Assembly (NCBI RefSeq): GCF_003075415.1
Contig: NZ_QDAH01000004.1
Span: 1 to 64,000 of the forward strand
DNA length: 64,000 bases
Direction: 5' to 3'
Source of the DNA: Microvirga sp. KLBC 81
GTDB lineage: Bacteria; Pseudomonadota; Alphaproteobacteria; Rhizobiales; Beijerinckiaceae
Notes under the pieces: model-generated
What the model saw: only the letters and a program-made list of their open reading frames with translations
Told to the model about the DNA's origin: nothing
Databases searched by the model: none
In this document: positions 19,822 to 28,234 of the stretch, piece by piece
Layout: each line of letters opens with the position of its first letter
Position numbering within the stretch: the stretch's first letter is position 1
Program-made: the position numbers and the translations under genes

Positions 19822-20794
19822 GCGCAATGATGGTGCGTTCGAAGTCAGCCCTTTCGGGTACATGCTGCGGACCGGATTGAAGGAGCAGCATTGGCGGCTC
19901 GACGATTCCGAGGCACAGCCATTCGCGGTTTTCGATGATGTCAGGCGCGGCGGGGGCACGGATTACCTTGCGCGCCTGATCAGCTTCGAGAACGCGACGG
20001 CTCCCGACCTTCGGGGCATTGCAGTCTCGTTCTCCAGTGATCGCATGGGCGGGTTCCTGCCGGATGAAGTCGCCCGCATCGACGCGGTCCTGCCCCTGTT
20101 GGGACTGGCGGCTTATCGCATCACCCTGCTCAATCTGGCAGTTGATATGCTCGATACCTATGTCGGCCTCTCAGCCGGGCGCCGGGTGCTCAGCGGCGAA
20201 ATCCGGCGCGGCTCTGGAACGACACTCACGGCAGCCTTGCTCTTTGCCGATCTGCGCGGTTTCACGGCCCTCGCCGACATGGCCGGAATGGACCTGATCG
20301 CCCGGCTCGACCAGCATCTCGAGGCGATGGTGGAACCCGTGACGGAGCAGGGTGGCGAGGTGCTCAAATTCATGGGTGACGGCGTCCTTGCCGCTTTTCC
20401 CATCACCGCAGAGCGCACGCGGGAGGAAGCCTGCGCTTCTGCCATCCGTGCGGCACAGTCGGCCCTGGAGCGGAATGCCGCCGTCAATCGCCTTCGCGAC
20501 CGCGAGACCTCGCTCGATCTCGACATCGCCCTCCATTGTGGAGACGTCTTCTACGGCAATATCGGCGCTGCGGGCCGGCTCGATTTCACCGTGATCGGGC
20601 CCGCCGTCAACGAGGCGAGCCGCATGGAGGCTCTCTGCCAGTCGCTCGGGTGCTCCGTCATCATGTCGGAGAGCGTGGCATCGGTCAGTCCGGTTCCTGT
20701 CGAGCCTCTTGGTCACCATCGGCTGCGCGGCATCGCCGCGAAGCGGGAGTTGTTCACCTTGTGCTTCAGCGGCGCGCGAGCCTCACGCCCATGA
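19610..20794 (+). CDS. Class III adenylate/guanylate cyclase with unknown N-terminal domain
   Basis: Makes a cyclic nucleotide from NTP, presumably cAMP. The 394-residue protein is soluble. Residues 1-195 form an alphaproteobacterial sensory-like domain without a clear match in my memory (FRVYNHVWTRMSGILVEGVSHER). The cyclase domain follows: LFADLRGFTALAD with metal Asp214, LKFMGDGVLAAF with Asp257, and DFTVIGPAVNEASRMEAL with the transition-state Asn. This is the layout of Rhizobiales CyaC/CyaD-like proteins. Its 3' end overlaps convergent murJ by 29 bases, and its start lies inside the extended DUF1194 frame. Confidence 0.87.
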   Translation: MSNLESWIIEQGFKGSTVGALLSGFAERLAGEGIPLLRAYMALPTVNPTFRVYNHVWTRMSGILVEGVSHERNDGAFEVSPFGYMLRTGLKEQHWRLDDSEAQPFAVFDDVRRGGGTDYLARLISFENATAPDLRGIAVSFSSDRMGGFLPDEVARIDAVLPLLGLAAYRITLLNLAVDMLDTYVGLSAGRRVLSGEIRRGSGTTLTAALLFADLRGFTALADMAGMDLIARLDQHLEAMVEPVTEQGGEVLKFMGDGVLAAFPITAERTREEACASAIRAAQSALERNAAVNRLRDRETSLDLDIALHCGDVFYGNIGAAGRLDFTVIGPAVNEASRMEALCQSLGCSVIMSESVASVSPVPVEPLGHHRLRGIAAKRELFTLCFSGARASRP

Positions 20795-22292
20795 CTTTCA
20801 TTCCGGCGAGCAGGATGCCGCCGTAAATGAGCGCGCCGATGAGCCCAAGCGCACCCAGCAGCGTTTCGTTTCGCCACAGGGGGAGGAGGGCGGTCCAGCG
20901 ATCCAGAGGAGCGGGTGCAAACCAGGCGAAAGCGGCGAGGAGAACGCTTGCCGCTGCGATGGCCAGGAAGGTCTTAGCCAACGAGCGGTTCGGCGCCGTC
21001 CATCCGCGTCGGTAGGCGAGCATGAAGAGCAGGATGAGATTGGTCCACACGCCGATGGCTGTGCCAAGGGCAAGCCCCACCACGCCGTAAGCGTCCATCA
21101 GCAGGATCTTCACGAGGACGTTCACGGCCACCGCCGTGAGCGAGGCGATCAGCGGCGTCGTCGTGTCAGAGCGGGCATAGAAGCTGGACACGGCGGAGCG
21201 GATCAGCACGGCGGCAGGAAGACCGAGGCCATAGGCTGCCAGAACGGCGCCCGCCCGCTGTGCGGCCTCGGCATCGAAGGCGCCGCGCTGGAAGAGGGCG
21301 GACATGATGAGGTCCGGCATCACCAGGAAGGCGACGAGGAATGGGGCGGCCAGAGCCAGCGTGAGGCCCACGGTGCGGTTCTGCGCGGCATAGGCGCCTG
21401 CTTCGTCACCAGCCGCGATGCGGCGGCTCATTTCGGGCAGCAGCACGGTGCCGGCAGCAATGCCGATCACGCCGAGGGGAAGCTGATAGAGACGGTCGGC
21501 GTAGTAGAGCGACGAGACTGCGCCTGTGGGCAGGAACGACGCGATGATGGTGTCGGCAAAGATTGCGAGCTGCACGCCGGCGGAGCCGATCACGGCAGGG
21601 CCGAGGGCCTTGAAGAAGCGCATCATCGCGATGTCGATGCGCGGCTTTTCCAGGCCGGGAGAAACGTCGATTCGACGCGCCGATGTCCAGACCAGCAGCA
21701 ATTCGAAAATGCCTGCGGCGGTCACGCCCCAGGCCGCTGCATATCCTGCATTCGGAAACAGAAATACCGCTGCCAGCGCCACGATCATCGAGACATTGAG
21801 GAGGACTGGCGCGGCGGCGGCTGCCGCGAACCGGTCATGGGCGTTCAGGATGCCGGAATAGATGGTGACGATGGTGATCAGCAGCAGATAGGGAAAGGTG
21901 ATCCGCGTCAGAGTGACGGCGAGGTCGAACTTTGCGGGATCGTCCGAGAAGCCCGGAGCCAGAAGCGACACGACGATGGGCATGGCGAAGAACGCCACGA
22001 CCAGCAGCGCGATCTGCACGATCAGCATCAGGGTCGTGATGCGGCTGGCGAACGACGTGGCGCGTGCCTTGCCGTCTGTTTCGAGGACCTGCGCGTAGGT
22101 GGGGAGAAAGGCGTTGTTGAACGCTCCTTCACCGAAAATGGCGCGGAAATGATTGGGGATGCGGAAGGCCACGAAGAATGCGTCCGCCACGGGCCCGACA
22201 CCCATCACGGCCGCGATCACCACGTCACGGATGAAGCCGGTCATGCGAGAGACAAGCGTCCAGCCGCCGACGGAGAGGAGCTTCTTGAACAT
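20766..22292 (-). CDS. murJ: Lipid II flippase MurJ
   Basis: Inner-membrane flippase of the MviN/MurJ family that moves lipid II to the periplasmic face for peptidoglycan synthesis. The 508-residue chain has about 14 membrane helices. The N terminus KKLLSVGGWTLVSRMTGFIRD is the family signature, containing the Arg pair region of the central cavity, followed by GPVADAFFVAFRIPNHFRAIFGEGAFNNAF. It starts three bases after the stop of the glycosyltransferase gene upstream, so the two are almost certainly translationally linked. An essential housekeeping gene in most bacteria. Confidence 0.95.
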   Translation of the reverse strand: MFKKLLSVGGWTLVSRMTGFIRDVVIAAVMGVGPVADAFFVAFRIPNHFRAIFGEGAFNNAFLPTYAQVLETDGKARATSFASRITTLMLIVQIALLVVAFFAMPIVVSLLAPGFSDDPAKFDLAVTLTRITFPYLLLITIVTIYSGILNAHDRFAAAAAAPVLLNVSMIVALAAVFLFPNAGYAAAWGVTAAGIFELLLVWTSARRIDVSPGLEKPRIDIAMMRFFKALGPAVIGSAGVQLAIFADTIIASFLPTGAVSSLYYADRLYQLPLGVIGIAAGTVLLPEMSRRIAAGDEAGAYAAQNRTVGLTLALAAPFLVAFLVMPDLIMSALFQRGAFDAEAAQRAGAVLAAYGLGLPAAVLIRSAVSSFYARSDTTTPLIASLTAVAVNVLVKILLMDAYGVVGLALGTAIGVWTNLILLFMLAYRRGWTAPNRSLAKTFLAIAAASVLLAAFAWFAPAPLDRWTALLPLWRNETLLGALGLIGALIYGGILLAGMKVMGVRLARR

Positions 22293-22295
22293 CGG

Positions 22296-23282
22296 TCAGG
22301 CCTGACGCAGCAGGTAATTGTCGGGAACGAGGCTGTTCGAGATTTCCGCCGTCGCGCCGATCCGCTCAGCCACCACATAGAGCGGACGGCGCTTCACCTC
22401 CGCGAAGATGCGGCCCACATATTCGCCGATGATGCCGAGCGACATCAGCTGAATGCCGGAGAAGAACATGATCGACACGATCAGGCTCGGGAAGCCGGGA
22501 AGGTCGGTGCCGAAGAGAAGCGTTCTGACGAGGAAGAAAGCGGCGGTGGCGATCGACAGGAACGAGATCAGGAAGCCGAGATAGGTCCAGATCCTCAGCG
22601 GCACCGTGGAGAAGGCTGCGATGCCGTCGAAGGCGAAGCGGAAGAGCTTTCTGAAACTCCACTTCGACGTTCCGAAGCGGCGCTCCTCCACCACGAAGGG
22701 AACGCCAGCACCCCTGAATCCGATCCAGGCATAAAGCCCTTTCGAGAAGCGCGCTTTCTCGCCCAGGGTGCGCAGCACATCGACGCCTTTGCGGTCGATG
22801 AGCCTGAAATCGCCTGCACCCTCAGGCAGGCTGATCTCACCAAAGCGCGAGAAGAGGCGGTAGAACAGATGCGCGAAGCCGCGCTTGACCCGCGTCTCGT
22901 CGGAGCGGTCGGTACGCTGGCCGTAGACCATGTCGTAACCTTGCTGCCAGCGCTCGACGAAGGCTTCGATCATCTCCGGCGGGTGCTGCAGGTCTGCATC
23001 CATGATCACCACCGCATCGCCTCGGGCGTGGTCGAGGCCGGCCGCGATGGCGATCTCCTTGCCGAAGTTCCGGCTGAAGGAGACAGCCCCGATCCGAGGT
23101 TCTGTCTCGCTCATGGAGCGGATAACCTCGAGGGTATCGTCCCGGCTGCCGTCGTCGACGAATACCACCTCCCAGGCAAGGCCGATCCGGTTCAGCACCG
23201 GAAACAGGCGTTCGCAGAGAGGCCGGATATTGGCGCTCTCGTTATGCACGGGGATGATGACGCTGAGCTTTGGCGACGCCAC
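22296..23282 (-). CDS. GT2 polyprenyl-phosphate glycosyltransferase with two C-terminal TM helices
   Basis: Family 2 glycosyltransferase of the ArnC/GtrB/DPM1 type, probably loading a sugar onto undecaprenyl phosphate at the inner membrane. Motifs: LSVIIPVHNESANI, VVFVDDGSRDDT, VVIMDADLQHPPE (DxD metal site) and GDFRLIDRKGVDVL. Two hydrophobic helices follow near residues 215-280, and the juxtamembrane tail ends GIIGEYVGRIFAEVKRRPLYVV. The GTG at 23282 (GAAGGG site) is preferred, giving 328 residues that begin just before the first strand; a TTG at 23339 would add 19. A ChbG-type deacetylase gene lies divergently 214 bases away, suggesting a shared sugar-lipid pathway (inference). Confidence 0.88.
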   Translation of the reverse strand: MASPKLSVIIPVHNESANIRPLCERLFPVLNRIGLAWEVVFVDDGSRDDTLEVIRSMSETEPRIGAVSFSRNFGKEIAIAAGLDHARGDAVVIMDADLQHPPEMIEAFVERWQQGYDMVYGQRTDRSDETRVKRGFAHLFYRLFSRFGEISLPEGAGDFRLIDRKGVDVLRTLGEKARFSKGLYAWIGFRGAGVPFVVEERRFGTSKWSFRKLFRFAFDGIAAFSTVPLRIWTYLGFLISFLSIATAAFFLVRTLLFGTDLPGFPSLIVSIMFFSGIQLMSLGIIGEYVGRIFAEVKRRPLYVVAERIGATAEISNSLVPDNYLLRQA

Positions 23283-23396
23283 GGCTGTAAACCCTTCATG
23301 TTTGGCCGCATCAAGAGCCGAGTTTGCGGCTTTGCTCAAGTGCCTATGTACAGTTTGACGTTAGAATGTGGCGTGTTGGACCGGCCTCTTATTGCC

Positions 23397-23463
23397 GCAT
23401 GATCTCACCGGATAACCGGTTCCCACTTTTCGCTGGCGCGGACCGCTGGTTCCGGATCATGCT
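23397..23463. repeat. Degenerate family A-like palindrome (copy A7)
   Basis: Starts GCATGATCTCACCGGATAACC and ends CCGGATCATGC, with CCCACTTTTCGCTGGCGCGG inside, echoing the CCACTTTTCGC half of family A. It sits in the divergent region between the GT2 gene and the ChbG-like gene and could overlap their promoters. Confidence 0.5.
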
Positions 23464-23496
23464 TAGGGTGCGGCAAAGCCGAGTTCAGGGATATCC

Positions 23497-24342
23497 ATGC
23501 CATTCTTTCGCAGCGTCATTCTTTGCGCCGACGATTATGGCCTCAGCGATGGCGTGAGCCGGGGTATCGCGGAACTGGCGAAAATGGGCCGTCTCTCGGC
23601 TACGGGCGCCATGACCAATATGTCCGGCTGGCGGCGGGCTGCGCCTGACCTGAAACCCTTGAAGGAGCGAATCGCGGTTGGCTTGCATCTTAACCTGACG
23701 ACTGGCTCGCCTTTGGGGGAGATGCCGCACCTGGCTCCCACGGGGCGGTTCCCAGCGCTCAAGGACATACTGGCCAGGGCCTTCAAGGGGCAGTTCGATC
23801 GGGCCGAGATCGCCGGGGAAATCGTGCGCCAGCTTAATGCCTTCGAGGAGGCCCATGGGGAGCCCCCATCTTTCGTCGACGGGCATCAGCACGTGCATGT
23901 GCTGCCTGGGGTGAGAGAGCCTCTGCTCGAGGTGCTGAAGGAGCGCGGCTATGCCGGCCGCATCTGGCTGCGCGATCCGGATGATGGAATGGCCTCGATC
24001 CTGCGCCGCCCCATCGGGCGAGGGAAGGCTCTCATCGTCAAAGGCTTTGCGCGAGGCTTTGCCCAGGAGGCGCGGACTGCAGGCTTTTCCACGAACCAGG
24101 GTTTTTCGGGCTTCGCGCCCTTCGATCTCTCGGTGCCGGCCAGCCGCATTTTCGAGACGGCTTTCTCGCATCTGGGGTCCATGCCGCTTGTCATGTGCCA
24201 TCCGGGCTACGTGGATGACGAACTGCGAAGCCTCGACCCGGCTGTCGAAAGCCGTGTCGCAGAGCTTGACTATCTCAGGTCCGATGCCTTCGGCACCCTG
24301 CTGCAGGAGCGGGGGCTGAAGCTCGCTCCCGACCTCGCCTGA
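23497..24342 (+). CDS. ChbG/HpnK (YdjC) family carbohydrate deacetylase
   Basis: Metal-dependent deacetylase of 281 residues acting on N-acetylated sugars or hopanoid-linked sugars. Catalytic and metal motifs: ILCADDYGLSDGVSRGI, VGLHLNLTTGSPL, FVDGHQHVHVLPGVREPLLE and MPLVMCHPGYVDDELRSLDP. No signal peptide, so cytoplasmic. An AGGGA site precedes the ATG. The divergent neighbour is a polyprenyl-phosphate glycosyltransferase; a deacetylase acting on the same lipid-linked sugar is plausible but unproven. No squalene-hopene cyclase genes are visible, so HpnK proper is less likely than the general ChbG family. Confidence 0.87.
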   Translation: MPFFRSVILCADDYGLSDGVSRGIAELAKMGRLSATGAMTNMSGWRRAAPDLKPLKERIAVGLHLNLTTGSPLGEMPHLAPTGRFPALKDILARAFKGQFDRAEIAGEIVRQLNAFEEAHGEPPSFVDGHQHVHVLPGVREPLLEVLKERGYAGRIWLRDPDDGMASILRRPIGRGKALIVKGFARGFAQEARTAGFSTNQGFSGFAPFDLSVPASRIFETAFSHLGSMPLVMCHPGYVDDELRSLDPAVESRVAELDYLRSDAFGTLLQERGLKLAPDLA

Positions 24343-24450
24343 GCGGAAAGCAGCCTGAATTTTCCTGAAATCCAATGAAAATCGCGTATAGTAGAAGGGC
24401 GTGACAGCGCAGGCTTATCGAGGGGCTGAGGGGGCCTAGGGAGCTGACCG

Positions 24451-25716
24451 ATGCAGGAGGCAACCTCCGTCAACGAAGCTGAGCGGCTGGCGGCGCTTGC
24501 CCTCTATCAGGTGCTTGATACCCCACCTGAATTCGCCTTCGATGCGGTCACAGAGCTGGCAGCCGAGATCTGTGGCTGTCCTGTCGCCCTGATCAGCCTC
24601 GTGGACGAGCACCGGCAGTGGATGAAGTCGAAATATGGATTGCCTGCCGACTTCACCGAATGCCCACGCGAGATCACCGTCTGCAGCCACACGATCTGCT
24701 CCAACGATCTTATCTATGTTCCCGACCTAACGGTCCATGAGCGCTACAAGGATCTACCTGTCGTCACACAGGAGCCGCACCTGCGCTTCTACTGTGGTAT
24801 GCCGCTGATCAATCGGGAGGGGTATGCTCTCGGCACTTTGTGCGTCGTCGGCTTTGAGCCTCGTGAGCTGCGGCCCTCTCAGCGCGAGGCCGTGCGTCGC
24901 TTGGCGCAGCAGGCTATGGCTCTCCTGGAACTGCGGCGTCAGCTATTGGAGCGCAATGCTCTGTTGAATGAACTCGCTCAGGCAAAAGCCTCAGCGGAGG
25001 AGGCGAGAGATCAATCGGACCGGCTTCTGCGTAATATCCTGCCGGAGCCGGTGGCCGATGAGTTGCAGCAATACGGAAAGGTCGAGCCACGCTTTCACGA
25101 GGCCACCACGATCCTCTTTGCGGATTTCAAGAAGTTCACGCTGCTCACCGAAACCCTTGATCCGGCGCGCCTCCTCAATCAACTCGATCAGAATTTCGGA
25201 CGCTTCGATGAGATCGCGGCAGACAACCGGCTGGAGACGATCAAGACCATCGGTGATGCCTATCTCTGCGCCGGCGGATTGCCGATGCCCAACCGCACCC
25301 ATCCCATCGATGCCTGCCTCGCAGCCTTGCAGATGCAGACCTATATCCGGAGCGCCAACCGGCAGCGAGAGAAGCTGCGTCTTGCGTCCTGGGAATTGCG
25401 TATCGGGATCAACTCAGGCCCGGCGATTGCGGGCATCGTCGGGCACCGCCGCTTTACCTATGACATCTGGGGAAATGCGGTGAACGTTGCGCAGCGACTC
25501 GAGGAAGCGTGCGAGCCGGGGCGCATCAACATCTCGGCCAGCACGTTCCATCATGTCTCACGCCTGTTCGAGGCCGAGGCGCGAGGTTCGGTGAGCGTCA
25601 AACATATCGGCGCGATCGACATGTATTTCCTCAACCGCATCAGACCCGAGTTCAGCGCCGATGCGGAGGGATGCATTCCCAACGCGGAGTTCTGGCGGGC
25701 GAGCGGAACCGGATAG
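24451..25716 (+). CDS. GAF-domain class III nucleotide cyclase
   Basis: Soluble signalling enzyme of 421 residues. Residues 10-165 form a GAF sensor (ERLAALALYQVLDTPPEFAFD start, CSHTICSNDLIYVPDL, FYCGMPLINREGYALGTLCV). A coiled linker then ends in the cyclase-transducer motif RLLRNILPEPVADEL. The catalytic domain has ILFADFKKFTLL (Asp225) and IKTIGDAYLCAGGLP (Asp269), then YDIWGNAVNVAQRLE. The GAF type with the ALYQVLDTPPE start is frequent in redox or small-molecule sensors and in phytochrome-like kinases. Second cyclase gene within 5 kb. Monocistronic; convergent with sodB. Confidence 0.9.
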   Translation: MQEATSVNEAERLAALALYQVLDTPPEFAFDAVTELAAEICGCPVALISLVDEHRQWMKSKYGLPADFTECPREITVCSHTICSNDLIYVPDLTVHERYKDLPVVTQEPHLRFYCGMPLINREGYALGTLCVVGFEPRELRPSQREAVRRLAQQAMALLELRRQLLERNALLNELAQAKASAEEARDQSDRLLRNILPEPVADELQQYGKVEPRFHEATTILFADFKKFTLLTETLDPARLLNQLDQNFGRFDEIAADNRLETIKTIGDAYLCAGGLPMPNRTHPIDACLAALQMQTYIRSANRQREKLRLASWELRIGINSGPAIAGIVGHRRFTYDIWGNAVNVAQRLEEACEPGRINISASTFHHVSRLFEAEARGSVSVKHIGAIDMYFLNRIRPEFSADAEGCIPNAEFWRASGTG

Positions 25717-25726
25717 GGCCAAAACA

Positions 25727-25749
25727 AAACGGGCCTCCGAAGAGGCCCG
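25727..25749 (-). terminator. Rho-independent terminator for sodB
   Basis: Stem CGGGCCT (25730-25736) with AGGCCCG (25743-25749). Read on the minus strand, the hairpin is followed at once by TTTTGTTTT, so it ends transcripts coming from sodB. On the plus strand there is no T-run. Confidence 0.85.
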
Positions 25750-25771
25750 CCTGACACAACGGGATGTCCGC

Positions 25772-26371
25772 TTACTTCGTCGCGGATTCGAACATCTCCT
25801 CGACGTGCTCCCAGTTCACCAGGTTGTCGAGGAAGGCCTTGATGTAGTCGGGACGGCGGTTGCGGTAGTCGATGTAATAGGAATGCTCCCACACGTCGCA
25901 GCCGAGGATCGGCTGAGCGCCGTGGACCAGCGGGTTCTCGCCGTTGGGGGTCTTCATGATCGTGATCTTACCGTCCTTCACGGCAAGCCAGGCCCAGCCG
26001 GAGCCGAACTGGCTGACGCCGGCCTGGATGAAGTCTTCCTTCATCTTGTCGACCGAGCCGAGATCCTCGACGATCTTCTTCTCGAGCTTGCCGGGAAGCG
26101 CGCCGCCGCCATTGGGCTTCATCCACATCCAGAAGTGGATGTGGTTGTAGTGCTGGCCGGCATTGTTGAAGAGGGCTTGGTTCTTGCCGTAGGAGCCCTT
26201 CACGACTTCCTCGACGCTCTTGCCTTCGAATTCCGTGCCTTTCAGCAGGTTGTTGCCGGTGTTGACGTAAGCAGCATGGTGCTTGTCATGGTGAAACTCC
26301 AGAGTTTCCCGCGACATGTAGGGCTGCAGGGCATCATAGGCGTAGGGCAGTTCAGGCAGAGTGAACGACAT
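25772..26371 (-). CDS. sodB: Superoxide dismutase, Fe/Mn family (SodB-like)
   Basis: Converts superoxide to hydrogen peroxide and oxygen in the cytoplasm. The 199-residue protein has the ligand set His27 (LEFHHDKHHAAYV), a second His in NNAGQHYNHIHFWMWMKP, and Asp and His in CDVWEHSYYIDYRNRRPDY. Length and the FHHDKHHAAYV and GQHYNH motifs fit the iron type of alphaproteobacteria, though some members accept Mn. Start is fixed by an AAGGAG site twelve bases upstream. Single gene with its own terminator. Confidence 0.95.
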   Translation of the reverse strand: MSFTLPELPYAYDALQPYMSRETLEFHHDKHHAAYVNTGNNLLKGTEFEGKSVEEVVKGSYGKNQALFNNAGQHYNHIHFWMWMKPNGGGALPGKLEKKIVEDLGSVDKMKEDFIQAGVSQFGSGWAWLAVKDGKITIMKTPNGENPLVHGAQPILGCDVWEHSYYIDYRNRRPDYIKAFLDNLVNWEHVEEMFESATK

Positions 26372-26545
26372 CGGCGTCTCCTTTGGATTGAGCGACCTGT
26401 GTGCGTTAGTTAAAGCTCCCCAGGCTCAAGAGCAACGGTCGGCAGCCGGACTTTTTTCTGGTCAATCTTTCCAATAGGTTGCCTTTGGCCTATAGAGGCA
26501 TAGCTATGCCCTTGAAAACCTTGGTTTGCGTATGATGGAGACGGC

Positions 26546-27505
26546 ATGATCATCGCTCTTCTGGCCCTCGCTTTTGCGATGATCTTGGGTGGATTAGTGG
26601 CTGCTTTCTTCGGATGGGACATCGTCCTGATAGAACGTGGCTGGGTGATGGTGATTGCAGGCAGCTTCAGCGCGGCCTGCGGTGCGTTGCTCCTCGGCAT
26701 CACAGCTGCTGTGTCCAGACTCACCCAGATTCAGGCTGAACTTGCCCGCTTAGAGACTGGTTTCAACGAAAAGATGCAGGAAGAGGCGCCATCGTCCTCG
26801 ACAGGTGTATCCATGGCTGCCCTTACGGGCGGCCTGCTGGGCGGCAAGCTGCTCGACCGTGGCGAGAACAAGGATCGGGACGAAGGCCAAGCGGACCTGC
26901 CTCTTTTCGCCGACAGCGACAAGCTGGAGTCGGTCGCCGAGGCTCGTGAGAGTCCCGATGAGAATGAGATCCCCAAAGGCGAGCCTTTCCCACTCTTCCC
27001 CCCCAGGGAAAGCAAAGGCGCCGAACGCCGCGCCGATGAGGAGCCTGAAATAAAGGTTCCGGATTTCCTCTTGGCCGAGCGGCCTAACGAAACTTACATC
27101 GAACCACGTGTCACAGAGGCGGACACGTCGCTCTTTGCCGGCGAGCCCAAGTTGGAGGAGCCAGAGGAGCGGCAGAACGCCCTTGATCGCGATGATATTC
27201 TCGAGCCGCTGCCCGAGCCTGTCTCTGCTCGAGAGCCAGAGACCGAGCGGGAGCCAGAGCCTGTCCTCGCCGAAGAGGAGAGTGCCGCTTCAGAAGAATC
27301 GGCGCGCGAGGAGGAGGCTGTCAAGGAGACGCGCTCCGGCACTACGGTCGTCGGTACCTACAATTCCGGCAACAACACCTACGTGATGTTCTCCGATGGC
27401 TCCATTGAGGCGCAGACCCCGAGCGGAGTGTTCCGCTTCCACTCCCTCGACGAGTTGAAGGCCTTCATCGCCTCGGGCGGCGAGGGTGGAACTGCCGCTA
27501 CTTGA
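26546..27505 (+). CDS. Membrane-anchored acidic protein of unknown function
   Basis: I do not recognise a named family. The 319-residue protein has two N-terminal membrane helices (IIALLALAFAMILGGLVAAF and MVIAGSFSAACGALLLGI), a short coiled-coil-like stretch (LTQIQAELARLETGF), a long low-complexity acidic region rich in Glu/Pro, and a compact C-terminal domain of about 50 residues (TVVGTYNSGNNTYVMFSDGS, then FRFHSLDELKAFIASGG). The architecture, a membrane anchor joined to a cytoplasmic end domain by a disordered acidic tether, resembles rhizobial proteins of unknown role. The C terminus overlaps the convergent isochorismatase gene by eight bases. Confidence 0.7.
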   Translation: MIIALLALAFAMILGGLVAAFFGWDIVLIERGWVMVIAGSFSAACGALLLGITAAVSRLTQIQAELARLETGFNEKMQEEAPSSSTGVSMAALTGGLLGGKLLDRGENKDRDEGQADLPLFADSDKLESVAEARESPDENEIPKGEPFPLFPPRESKGAERRADEEPEIKVPDFLLAERPNETYIEPRVTEADTSLFAGEPKLEEPEERQNALDRDDILEPLPEPVSAREPETEREPEPVLAEEESAASEESAREEEAVKETRSGTTVVGTYNSGNNTYVMFSDGSIEAQTPSGVFRFHSLDELKAFIASGGEGGTAAT

Positions 27506-28052
27506 ACAGGGGAGAGAGGGCTCGGAAGTCGTCCGTCGCGGCCCTCTCCATCCACTCGAACGCGACCATTTCCGTGGTCACCCAATGGCAGCCCGCATGA
27601 AGCAGGCGGGCACAAGCGGCATTGACGCTGTCAGGTGAGCGGCTCGAGACCGCATCGGCAACGACGAAGGCGGCGAGCCCCATACTCTTGAGTCCGAGCG
27701 CGCTCTGCAGCACGCAGATATGCGCCTCAACCCCACAGATCACGATTTGATCGCGCCCCTCGCCGCGAAGCCCGGCGACGCGCTCCGCCGTTGCCGGGTC
27801 TCCAGCCGCGGAGAAGCTCGTCTTCGGAAGCACGGGCGTAGCAGCCGGAAGATTGTCCGCCACGGGGGCGACCGTCGGGCCAAGCCCCTTCGGGTACTGC
27901 TCGGTCACCGTTACGGGAACGCCAAGCCGGAAGGCCGCCTGCAGCAGCACGCCGATGTTCCTGAGCGTGGAGCCGCCCTCGTGAATGGCCGGCATGAGCC
28001 TGGATTGCACATCCACTACGAGAAGATGCGATCGTTTTGCGCTCAACAACAT
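27498..28052 (-). CDS. Isochorismatase-family hydrolase (YcaC-like)
   Basis: Cysteine hydrolase of 184 residues. The triad is visible: Asp in LLVVDVQSRLMPAI, Lys in VLPKTSFSA and Cys in QIVICGVEAHICVLQSALGL. The set fits the YcaC/isochorismatase superfamily, which includes amidases of small molecules; no siderophore genes are nearby, so true isochorismatase activity is unlikely. A TEQYPKGLGPTV block supports the YcaC-related subgroup. Cytoplasmic; the histidine kinase gene lies 182 bases upstream on the same strand. Confidence 0.87.
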   Translation of the reverse strand: MLLSAKRSHLLVVDVQSRLMPAIHEGGSTLRNIGVLLQAAFRLGVPVTVTEQYPKGLGPTVAPVADNLPAATPVLPKTSFSAAGDPATAERVAGLRGEGRDQIVICGVEAHICVLQSALGLKSMGLAAFVVADAVSSRSPDSVNAACARLLHAGCHWVTTEMVAFEWMERAATDDFRALSPLFK

Positions 28053-28234
28053 GATGTCTCCTCACTCCGCCGGATGGATAGGCGGATTCCTTCTGGTCTT
28101 TTACACCAGGCTGGACGTGTGAATGCCGATGCCGTGCAAGCTTTAAATGTGTGCTCTCCCGCCATTTGAAACAGCCTGAACCCAATGCCAACGGTGAAGG
28201 GGGCGCTCGTCGTCCGCGATGGGGATGTGCGGTG

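Noticed and set aside
20709-23402. 897-residue plus-strand open frame
   Set aside because: It is antisense to murJ and the GT2 gene, has His/Arg/Gly-rich composition without domains, and the opposite frames are clear conserved proteins.
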